Source: Bacteroidales bacterium UBA6366
Lineage (GTDB): Bacteria; Bacteroidota; Bacteroidia; Bacteroidales; UBA932
Assembly (NCBI GenBank): GCA_002438845.1
Contig: DJRG01000046.1
Span: 5,337 to 27,026 of the forward strand
Direction: 5' to 3'
Length of the DNA stretch: 21,690 nt
The position numbers were made by a program, and so were the translations under genes. The notes under the pieces were generated by a model. The model was not told the DNA's origin, ran no database searches, and saw nothing but the letters and a program-made list of their open reading frames with translations. Of this stretch, positions 1 through 6,255 are shown piece after piece. Position 1 is the stretch's first letter. Each line of letters opens with the position of its first letter.

Positions 1-9
1 AAACCCCTT

Positions 10-24
10 CGGTCGCTTCGCTCC
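10..24. repeat. Short dispersed motif CGGTCGCTTCGC, copy 1
   Basis: The 12-mer CGGTCGCTTCGC at 10-21 recurs exactly at 15567-15578. Both copies lie in non-coding DNA close to another hairpin. An exact 12-mer match is modest evidence in a 21.7-kb window, but the shared intergenic, gene-end context suggests a dispersed repeat. Nothing else was recognised in the first 83 bases besides the adjacent REP-like element. Confidence 0.35.
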
Positions 25-47
25 AATAGGCGGGGCTGACAGAAATG

Positions 48-93
48 CGGTCACTGAGCTTGTCGAAGTGACCGATTGATCGCTCAGTGGCCG
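48..93. repeat. REP-like palindromic element overlapping the 3' end of the Wzi-like gene
   Basis: Positions 48-55 (CGGTCACT) and 67-74 (AGTGACCG) are perfect 8-bp inverted arms around an 11-nt loop (GAGCTTGTCGA). An alternative longer pairing joins 48-59 (CGGTCACTGAGC) with 82-93 (GCTCAGTGGCCG): 12 bp with one G-T position, enclosing the short hairpin. The right arm contains the stop codon (84-86, minus strand) of the neighbouring gene. No T-tract follows on either strand, so this is not a typical intrinsic terminator. The 48-74 core recurs with 22 to 24 of 27 matches three times inside the LysM gene at 7321-7437, which argues for a dispersed repeat family. Confidence 0.7.
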
Positions 94-1583
94 AGTGCTC
101 CGCACCAGTTGAGTTTGAGGGTTATGCCGGCGGTGTCTGGGTAAATGGAGCCCTTGTCGGCGTACAGCCCGACGCTGACGAGTGTCGGGCAGGCGATGAC
201 ACGCTTGGGAAGGGTGAGCTCAAAGGCCCCCGAAACTTGTCTCGGCGCTGAATCGAAGAACTTGTCTGTCTGCGAGTATTTGCCGAAATTTCTGCTGTAG
301 GTGACCTTGACCGAGTACGGCACCTTTCTGAACAACCTGCCGCTTGCCCCCACGTTCCATGCGACAATCCTGTTGCTCACAACCCCGCGCGTTATCCCAT
401 TCCCGTCCTTTGCGGAAGGAATGAACAGCGGCAGCCCTATCGTGCGCCCGTTGTAAGTCCATCCGGATTTATATTCCCCATTGTTGAAATAATTGTCGCA
501 ACCGCCGACGATATAGACCTTCTTGTCTGGATTCCTTTTCAGCTCTTCCTCCGAGGCCGGCCTGTCATGCCTCGTGCCGGACTGCCACTTCGTGTAGATG
601 AACTCCAGAAGCAAGTCGCTGACCCATTTCTCCTTGTCCTTGAACGAAAAATGCAAGGTGTTGACCGCGTCCGGAAAGTTCTGGAATCCGACACCGGAGC
701 CATCCTCGAACGGCCTGTCGTGCTGGAATGTAAGATGCCACCTGTCTTGCTCCAGATCCAGCCTGAGCAGCTCACGTCCGAGATGGTTGCCCAAAGCGTT
801 GATCTGATCGCTCCTTGTCGCCCCGTCACCCCCGCTGGCCGCCACCATGATCCTAAGATAGTCCGATAATCCATGAGGCTGTTTCCCGTTGTCCGGCGAT
901 TCGCCACCCCATTGTGACCAAAGGTCCAGACCGCCGGTGAAAGACAGCTTGGGAGTTATGTTGACCTTGAAGTACAGGGCCTGGTTGTGCAGTAAGGTGT
1001 GTCTGACGTACCTGTTGTCCCAAAGCCCGTAATCCCCGAAATCGAATCTGGCCGAAAGAACACCCTTGGTGAAAGGCACCTTGATCCAATCCGAACGCAG
1101 GCTGTACCCCGGAAAGCTTTGGGCGTTGTCAGTCATGACGAAATTGCCTCCTGTCACAGAGAGCCCGCCAAAATCGACGGCCCGCCTGCGTACGCCAAGA
1201 TCCAGACTCAACTTTTTCCAACCAGCTCCCACGTAGAGTTCCTGAACCATCCCCCTGAGGCTGCTCCCGTCGCTGTTGTGCACTTCGCTGTTACCCTCGG
1301 CCGCCGCGTATCCGGCCAGTCCTATTCCCCAATCAAGACGTAAGGAGTTCTTCCCGAAATACGTCCCGCTGGCTCCTCCTCTCAGAAGTCCACCGCAAGT
1401 TTCCGGGTAGACCCCTCCCTTGTTGGTGTGGCTCCAGAACGGCAGAGCCCTTCCGGTCGATCCCATTCCCGCCATCTCGACGTACCAGTCGCCATGGGCC
1501 TGGCCGGAAGCGGCCGGTTGTATAAATGAGAACGCCATGGCGAGAAACGTCAGCCTGGCGATATTCATAAATCTGTTCATCAT
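84..1583 (-). CDS. Wzi-like capsule assembly outer-membrane beta-barrel protein
   Basis: This 499-residue protein has an N-terminal signal peptide (hydrophobic residues about 9-25, then a small-residue site near AASGQ). The rest is Gly- and aromatic-rich with alternating beta-strand patterns throughout, typical of the Bacteroidetes capsule-assembly Wzi family, which is of similar length. Enterobacterial Wzi is an outer-membrane barrel that binds capsule at the cell surface; the exact polysaccharide here is unknown. The start is the first of two adjacent ATGs (1581-1583 on the minus strand). The gene lies 46 nt downstream of the Fur-like regulator on the same strand and no clear -7 box was found in that gap, so the two are probably cotranscribed. 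Its stop codon is embedded in a REP-like palindrome. Family call is by overall pattern; there are no catalytic motifs to confirm it. Confidence 0.75.
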   Translation of the reverse strand: MMNRFMNIARLTFLAMAFSFIQPAASGQAHGDWYVEMAGMGSTGRALPFWSHTNKGGVYPETCGGLLRGGASGTYFGKNSLRLDWGIGLAGYAAAEGNSEVHNSDGSSLRGMVQELYVGAGWKKLSLDLGVRRRAVDFGGLSVTGGNFVMTDNAQSFPGYSLRSDWIKVPFTKGVLSARFDFGDYGLWDNRYVRHTLLHNQALYFKVNITPKLSFTGGLDLWSQWGGESPDNGKQPHGLSDYLRIMVAASGGDGATRSDQINALGNHLGRELLRLDLEQDRWHLTFQHDRPFEDGSGVGFQNFPDAVNTLHFSFKDKEKWVSDLLLEFIYTKWQSGTRHDRPASEEELKRNPDKKVYIVGGCDNYFNNGEYKSGWTYNGRTIGLPLFIPSAKDGNGITRGVVSNRIVAWNVGASGRLFRKVPYSVKVTYSRNFGKYSQTDKFFDSAPRQVSGAFELTLPKRVIACPTLVSVGLYADKGSIYPDTAGITLKLNWCGALGH

Positions 1584-1629
1584 TCTTTATTCTGTGAGTT
1601 GACTCTTCACGAAGGGGGGTATGATTAGC

Positions 1630-2079
1630 CTATCTCTTCCCCTTGACGGAAGGGTGCGCAAGGATCTGAACGTCGATGCCGTCGATCCGGTAGCCCCTGA
1701 AACGTCGAGCCAGAAGCCTGGACTCGATCTGAGTGTAGAGTTCGTCGTCGACCACATCCGAGTACACATGATTCACGGTGTCGTAAAGGTGGAAATGCTT
1801 GAAGGTGTTGACATCAAAGTACATCTTGTTGTTCTCGCTCAACCTGTGGTGGTATATTCCTAAAAGTGAAAGTTGGGTCAGAATGTTGTAGACGGAAGCG
1901 ACTGTGACCTTTGCCTTGCTTGTCTCTGAGATTTCGGCTGTCACCATGTCGGCGCAAGCGTGTCCAAGTTTGAGCATCGCCTCATGTACGGCGATTCGTT
2001 GCGGGGTTACCTTGAGTCCGTTCTTCTTTAAAAGTTCTCTGAAATCTTCAATTGTCGGTGCCTTGTTGTTTTTCTCCAT
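1630..2079 (-). CDS. Fur/PerR-family transcriptional regulator lacking structural zinc cysteines
   Basis: The 149-residue protein has the Fur-family winged helix: KVTPQRIAVHEAML at residues 23-36 and the recognition helix VTVASVYNILTQL at 58-70. The dimerisation domain contains YFDV (Asp89), KHFHLYD (His95, His97) and VYSD (Asp108). With His40 these match in spacing the five regulatory-metal ligands of Bacillus subtilis PerR (His37, Asp85, His91, His93, Asp104). Asp rather than Glu at the last position is the residue associated with peroxide sensing in PerR. The structural CxxC pairs are absent: their positions hold Asp100/Asn103 and non-Cys residues near the C-terminus, and the only cysteine is Cys42. 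It is divergent from trxB, which fits a redox role. Regulon and inducer are inferred; iron- or manganese-responsive function is possible. Confidence 0.88.
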   Translation of the reverse strand: MEKNNKAPTIEDFRELLKKNGLKVTPQRIAVHEAMLKLGHACADMVTAEISETSKAKVTVASVYNILTQLSLLGIYHHRLSENNKMYFDVNTFKHFHLYDTVNHVYSDVVDDELYTQIESRLLARRFRGYRIDGIDVQILAHPSVKGKR

Positions 2080-2138
2080 ATAATGTGTTTTTCAGTCAAT
2101 GCTCCTGCGGTATGCTGCCGGGTTGACGGCGCAAAATG

Positions 2139-2146
2139 CAAATTTA
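2139..2146 (-). promoter_or_regulatory. Candidate -7 box of the Fur/PerR-like gene
   Basis: On the minus strand these bases read TAAATTTG, an exact match to the Bacteroidetes -7 consensus TAnnTTTG, about 60 nt upstream of the regulator's start codon. No convincing -33 TTTG was found at the expected distance. Confidence 0.45.
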
Positions 2147-2164
2147 TAAATATTCCATTATTAA
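2144..2164. promoter_or_regulatory. Candidate Fur/PerR-type operator (AT-rich imperfect inverted repeat)
   Basis: TTATAAAT (2144-2151) and ATTATTAA (2157-2164) form an imperfect inverted repeat (6 of 8 positions) around ATTCC, loosely resembling Fur/PerR boxes (TTATAAT-type half sites). It abuts the regulator's own -7 box, so binding here would allow autoregulation. AT-rich DNA gives such matches by chance, so this is tentative. Confidence 0.2.
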
Positions 2165-2212
2165 TAGAGTGTTTCAATGGAAAATTATCAACTTTTACAA
2201 ACGTCATATCGC

Positions 2213-2242
2213 TTGGCTAATCACGAATTATGGTTATCTTTG
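2213..2242 (+). promoter_or_regulatory. Candidate promoter of the trxB-bamD-rpoZ-recN operon
   Basis: TATCTTTG at 2235-2242 matches TAnnTTTG exactly, and TTGG at 2213-2216 lies 18 nt upstream as a -33-like element. Transcription would start near 2249, leaving a leader of about 75 nt before trxB. Just downstream, TTGAC (2254-2258) and GTCAA (2266-2270) form a small inverted repeat that could be an operator; this last point is speculative. Confidence 0.6.
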
Positions 2243-2323
2243 TAGGTTAAGTTTTGACGTGCCAAGTCAAGTGGTGAAAATCTTTGCCACGGATATGGCG
2301 GTGACTATTGACGATTACTGAAT

Positions 2324-3247
2324 ATGGAAAAGACCAGATGCTTGATCATAGGAGGCGGCCCGGCCGGCTACACGGCCGCTATCTACGCTTCCAGAGCCGC
2401 GCTTGAGCCTGTCCTTTACGAGGGCATGGAGCCGGGCGGACAGCTGACAACCACCACCATTGTCGAGAATTTCCCGGGATTCCCCGAGGGCGTCGACGCC
2501 AACCAGCTCATGGATGGAATGCGTTCGCAGGCCAAGCGCTTGGGTGCGGACATCAGAAGGGGAGTGGTGACGGATGTGGATTTCTCCTCGAGGCCGTTCG
2601 GCGTCACGATAGATGGCGGGACCAGGATCGAGGCTGAGGCCGTCATCATCGCGACCGGCGCCACGGCGAAGTATCTCGGGCTTCCGTCTGAGCAAAAATT
2701 CAGGGGATTGGGTGTCAGCGCGTGCGCTACGTGCGACGGTTTTTTCTACAGAAAGAAGGACGTTGCGGTTGTCGGCGGTGGAGACACGGCCTGTGAGGAG
2801 GCCACTTATCTCGCCAACCTTTGCCGCAAAGTCTACATGATTGTCCGCCGGGATGTCTTCAGGGCGTCGGCCGCGATGCGGGAAAGGGTGCTGAACACCC
2901 CGAACATCGAGGTGCTCTGGAACTGCAACACCCAGGAAGTGCTTGGAGATGAGTCTGGTGTGACCGGAGTCCGCGTCCAGGACAAAGATGGTAAGGTTTT
3001 TGATGTCAAGGTCGACGGATTTTTCCTGGCCATAGGGCATCATCCTAACTCGGACATATTCAAGAAGTACGTCGAGACCGATGAGAACGGCTACATCATA
3101 ACCAATGGCAAGACTTCCGAGACAAATGTCGAAGGAGTGTTTGCGGCGGGTGATGTTCAGGATCCGAAGTTCAGGCAGGCGATAACAGCCGCCGCCTCAG
3201 GATGCCGCGCCGCGTTGGAAGTGGAAAAATTCCTTTTGTCGCATTGA
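2324..3247 (+). CDS. trxB: Thioredoxin-disulfide reductase
   Basis: The flavoenzyme transfers electrons from NADPH through FAD and a redox-active disulfide to thioredoxin in the cytoplasm. The 307-residue protein has the normal length. It shows the FAD dinucleotide-binding motif GGGPAG at residues 10-15, the active-site CATC at 134-137 followed by DGFF, the NADPH motif GGGDTA at 151-156 with VRRD at 174-177, and the C-terminal FAD motif GVFAAGDV at 271-278. All key residues are intact. It is the first gene of a plus-strand cluster with bamD starting a few bases later, and it is divergent from a PerR-like regulator. Peroxide-responsive control through that regulator is plausible but inferred. 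Confidence 0.96.
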   Translation: MEKTRCLIIGGGPAGYTAAIYASRAALEPVLYEGMEPGGQLTTTTIVENFPGFPEGVDANQLMDGMRSQAKRLGADIRRGVVTDVDFSSRPFGVTIDGGTRIEAEAVIIATGATAKYLGLPSEQKFRGLGVSACATCDGFFYRKKDVAVVGGGDTACEEATYLANLCRKVYMIVRRDVFRASAAMRERVLNTPNIEVLWNCNTQEVLGDESGVTGVRVQDKDGKVFDVKVDGFFLAIGHHPNSDIFKKYVETDENGYIITNGKTSETNVEGVFAAGDVQDPKFRQAITAAASGCRAALEVEKFLLSH

Positions 3248-3253
3248 TGATTG

Positions 3254-4159
3254 ATGAATATGATAATGAATATGCTGAAATCTACTCTGAAGATCGCGCT
3301 TGCCGCCTTTGTCGCCGCGCTTTCCTTGCAGTCCTGTAAATCCGAGTACGAGGCCCTCCTGAACGGCAACGACGTTGACGCGAAGTATTCCGCCGCGTTT
3401 GACTATTTCAACCACGGAAAGTACAGCAAGGCCGCCCAGTTGTTCGAGTCGTTGGCCGTGTTGACCAGCGGGACCGACAGGGATGACACCGTGCAGTACT
3501 ATTGGGGGCTTAGCAACTACCGTTTCAAGGATTACTACACCGCCGAGACGAATTTCACCAAGTTCATCACAAACTTTCCGCGCAGTCCTTTCGCCGAGGA
3601 GGCCGCTTTCCTGAGGATCGACTGTCTGTACCGCTCGACATTGCGCTATGAGCTCGACCAGATCCCGACCCACAACGCCATCAGCGTCATCAGCCAGTAC
3701 ATGGTAGAGAATCCTGACAACAGCCATTCGGCGATCTGCCGCAGAATGCTGAAGGAACTGAACGACAGGCTTGACAGGAAAGCTTACGAGAACGCCAAGC
3801 TTTACTATAAGATGGAAGACTACAAGGCCGCCAGGGTGGCTTTTAGAAACGTTCTCAAAGAAGACGCCGAGAACATCTACCGAGAGGACATCCTCTACTA
3901 CATCGCCAAGTCTTCCTATAAGTATGCGTTCCTTAGCGTTGAGGGAAAGCAGAAAGAACGTTACATGACATTCGTGGACGACTATTACAACTTTATCGGT
4001 GAACTTCCAGACTCGCCTTACAGAAAGGAACTGGATGCCCTCTACCGCCGAGCCCAGAAGGCTCTTGGCCGTTATTCGGGGACGGACGAAGACCTCGAGG
4101 TGAAGGAAAAGGACTTCGAGAGAGACAAGAAAAAAATATTGAAACAATCCGAACAATAG
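3254..4159 (+). CDS. bamD: Outer membrane protein assembly factor BamD (lipoprotein)
   Basis: BamD is a periplasmic TPR lipoprotein anchored to the inner leaflet of the outer membrane that works with BamA in barrel insertion. The protein begins with a lipoprotein signal peptide ending LSLQSC, with the lipid-attachment cysteine at residue 28. TPR-like helical pairs follow, for example AAFDYFNHGKYSKAAQLFE and YYWGLSNYRFKDYYTAETNF, as in the YfiO/BamD family. The C-terminus is a highly charged tail (EKDFERDKKK). The start is uncertain because TTG 3251 and ATGs at 3254, 3260, 3266 and 3272 are all in frame; the first ATG, 6 nt after the trxB stop, was chosen. Spacing implies cotranscription with trxB. 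Confidence 0.9.
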   Translation: MNMIMNMLKSTLKIALAAFVAALSLQSCKSEYEALLNGNDVDAKYSAAFDYFNHGKYSKAAQLFESLAVLTSGTDRDDTVQYYWGLSNYRFKDYYTAETNFTKFITNFPRSPFAEEAAFLRIDCLYRSTLRYELDQIPTHNAISVISQYMVENPDNSHSAICRRMLKELNDRLDRKAYENAKLYYKMEDYKAARVAFRNVLKEDAENIYREDILYYIAKSSYKYAFLSVEGKQKERYMTFVDDYYNFIGELPDSPYRKELDALYRRAQKALGRYSGTDEDLEVKEKDFERDKKKILKQSEQ

Positions 4160-4195
4160 GCTTCGTACATAATTTAGACAAGATTTTTTTTGAAT

Positions 4196-4567
4196 ATGGA
4201 CATTAAGAAGAAAGTCCCTTCTAACACAATCACAAGGGACATCAAGTACCTCGCCGAGCCGACAGGCAACATCTATGAGACAGTGGTTCTCCTTTATAAG
4301 AGAGCGAATCAGATAGCCCTCGCCGAGAAGAAGGAACTCGCCAAGAAACTGGAGGACTTCCGTACCGACCGCGACACCATGGACGAAGTGTTCGAGAACC
4401 GCGAGCAGATAGAGATTTCCAAGTACTACGAGAAACTCCCTAAACCGGACTTGATCGCCATCTCCGAGTTTGAGGACGGGGAACTCTACTACAGAATGGC
4501 CGGCTCCGGTAGCGAAGAGGAGATGAATGTCCGTCCTGCCAAGGAAAACATTTCGGACGCTGAGTAG
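4196..4567 (+). CDS. rpoZ: DNA-directed RNA polymerase omega subunit (Bacteroidetes Rpb6-like)
   Basis: This small RNA polymerase subunit (about 123 residues) helps assemble and stabilise the core enzyme. The recognisable block is PTGNIYETVVLLYKRANQIA followed by EKKELAKKL and then EVFENREQIEISKYYEKLPKP, the conserved pattern of the Rpb6/omega family in Bacteroidetes. The C-terminal tail is acidic and probably disordered. ATG 4196 was chosen over an in-frame TTG at 4190. It lies 36 nt after bamD and 11 nt before recN. In many Bacteroidales coaBC and a DUF4835 gene lie between rpoZ and recN; here both are absent. Confidence 0.9.
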   Translation: MDIKKKVPSNTITRDIKYLAEPTGNIYETVVLLYKRANQIALAEKKELAKKLEDFRTDRDTMDEVFENREQIEISKYYEKLPKPDLIAISEFEDGELYYRMAGSGSEEEMNVRPAKENISDAE

Positions 4568-4578
4568 TCTTTGGGGCT

Positions 4579-6255
4579 ATGCTCAAGTCCCTGCAGATAA
4601 GAAATTACGTTTTGATAGACTCTCTGGACATCGAGTTTCCGGAGGGTCTGATTATTATATCCGGCCAGACCGGGGCCGGAAAGTCAATCCTTCTCGGGGC
4701 TCTTTCCCTGCTTCTTGGCTCCAAGGCCGACTCTTCCGTGATTGGAGGTGAGGCGGACAGTTGTGTGGTCGAGGCGGTTTTCGGAGTGCCGGAGACGGAT
4801 TCAGTGTTGAGGAGCATCCTTGAGGAGAATGATGTCGAGGCCGAGGATGGGGAACTGATTATCCGCAGGGTGGTTAACCGCTCAGGCCGCTCCCGTTCTT
4901 TCATCAATGACTCACCGGTGAACATTCAACTCCTTCAGAGCATAGCCTCAAGGCTTGTGGACATCCATTCCCAGCATCAGACCCTCCTGTTGTCTGACAA
5001 GGTTTTCCAGCTTTCGATGCTGGATCACTTCGCCGGAGACGAGGAACTTCTGGAGGAGTTTGCCAACTCCTACAGGTCTTTCAAGGCCCATGAGAAGGAA
5101 TATTCAGAAGTCACATCAAAACTTGATAGGCTGAAAGGTGAGAGTGAATATCTCCGCGCCCGCTGGCAGAGGCTCGAGGACGCACGTCTTCAGGAAGGTG
5201 AAATCGAGTCGCTGGAGGTAGAGCAGAGGCAGCTTGCCAACGCCGAGGAGATTAAGGAAAACCTTGGCGGGGTCGAGGAGATGTTCAATCCGTCCGATCC
5301 TAACTCGGAGGCGATGCCGTTGTCTTCGGTTTTGAAGGAAGCCCAGAGGATGTTGGAGAAAGTCGCCAAGTTTGTTCCTGAGGCGGCTTCTCTGGCGGAG
5401 CGGATTGATTCTGCCCGCACTGAACTTGATGACATACTCGAGGATGTCTCGGCCATTAATTCCCGCACGGAACTTTCCCAGGAGCGCCTTGAGGCTGTGG
5501 ATGAGCGTCTGTCCCTTCTTTATGACTTGATGAAAGGCTATTCGGCCTCATCTGTGACCGAACTGATCGCCAAGAGGGATGCGCTTTCCGAGTCACTTTT
5601 CGATTCCACCGCCCTTGAAAGCCGCAAGGCTGAGCTTGAGGCCATGATGGAAACTGAAAGGAAGTCGTTGGAGGGAATATCCCATCGTCTTCACGAAGCC
5701 AGAGCCAAGGCCTGCGGGCCGTTCTCAAAGGCCATCACAGAGTCGGTCCGTTCCCTTGAGATGGACTATGCCGTGTTCAGTGTGGAACTCTCGGAGGCTC
5801 CGATGTCCTCAAGCGGTTCGGATGTCGTCCGCTTCCTGTTCTCGGCTTCCGGGACTGCTCCGGTGGATGTCGCGAAGTGCGCTTCCGGAGGTGAGATGTC
5901 CCGGCTGATGCTTTGCCTCAAGGCCATGATGGCCAAGTTTGTGAGCATGCCGACACTCATCTTCGACGAGATCGACACAGGAGTCTCCGGCAGCGTGGCC
6001 GACAAGATGGGACGCATGATCTGCTCGATGGGGAAGGACATGCAGGTCTTCGCCATCACCCACCTTCCGCAAGTCGCGGCGAAAGGCTCCGCCCACTATG
6101 TGGTTGAAAAGGAATATGACGTCCTGGGTAAGGCCACAACATCCGTCCGGCAGATCAATGGACATGATCGTGTCATGGAAATCGCCAGGATGCTGAGCGG
6201 CAGCAGCATCACCTCCGCCGCTGTGGAGAACGCCAAGGAGTTGCTCTCTATCTGA
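4579..6255 (+). CDS. recN: DNA repair protein RecN
   Basis: RecN is an SMC-like ATPase involved in repair of DNA double-strand breaks. The 558-residue protein has the expected length and architecture: N-terminal head with Walker A GQTGAGKS (residues 29-36), a QSIASRLVDIHSQHQ block near residues 115-130, a long coiled-coil hairpin from roughly 150 to 360 rich in Glu, Leu and Arg, then the ABC signature CASGGEMSRL at 434-443 and Walker B TLIFDEIDTGVSG at 459-471. All ATPase motifs are intact. It is the last gene of the trxB cluster. Its stop codon lies inside the 3' end of the convergent LysM gene (8-bp overlap), so the two transcripts share complementary ends. Confidence 0.95.
   Translation: MLKSLQIRNYVLIDSLDIEFPEGLIIISGQTGAGKSILLGALSLLLGSKADSSVIGGEADSCVVEAVFGVPETDSVLRSILEENDVEAEDGELIIRRVVNRSGRSRSFINDSPVNIQLLQSIASRLVDIHSQHQTLLLSDKVFQLSMLDHFAGDEELLEEFANSYRSFKAHEKEYSEVTSKLDRLKGESEYLRARWQRLEDARLQEGEIESLEVEQRQLANAEEIKENLGGVEEMFNPSDPNSEAMPLSSVLKEAQRMLEKVAKFVPEAASLAERIDSARTELDDILEDVSAINSRTELSQERLEAVDERLSLLYDLMKGYSASSVTELIAKRDALSESLFDSTALESRKAELEAMMETERKSLEGISHRLHEARAKACGPFSKAITESVRSLEMDYAVFSVELSEAPMSSSGSDVVRFLFSASGTAPVDVAKCASGGEMSRLMLCLKAMMAKFVSMPTLIFDEIDTGVSGSVADKMGRMICSMGKDMQVFAITHLPQVAAKGSAHYVVEKEYDVLGKATTSVRQINGHDRVMEIARMLSGSSITSAAVENAKELLSI

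Noticed and set aside
48..74. Hairpin considered as the terminator of the Wzi-like gene
   Set aside because: No T-tract follows in the direction of transcription, and the same sequence recurs within a coding region, so it fits a dispersed repeat better.
3197..4156. Open frame antisense to bamD
   Set aside because: It covers the whole of bamD and part of trxB. The protein is a Val/Leu/Arg-rich shadow with no domain.
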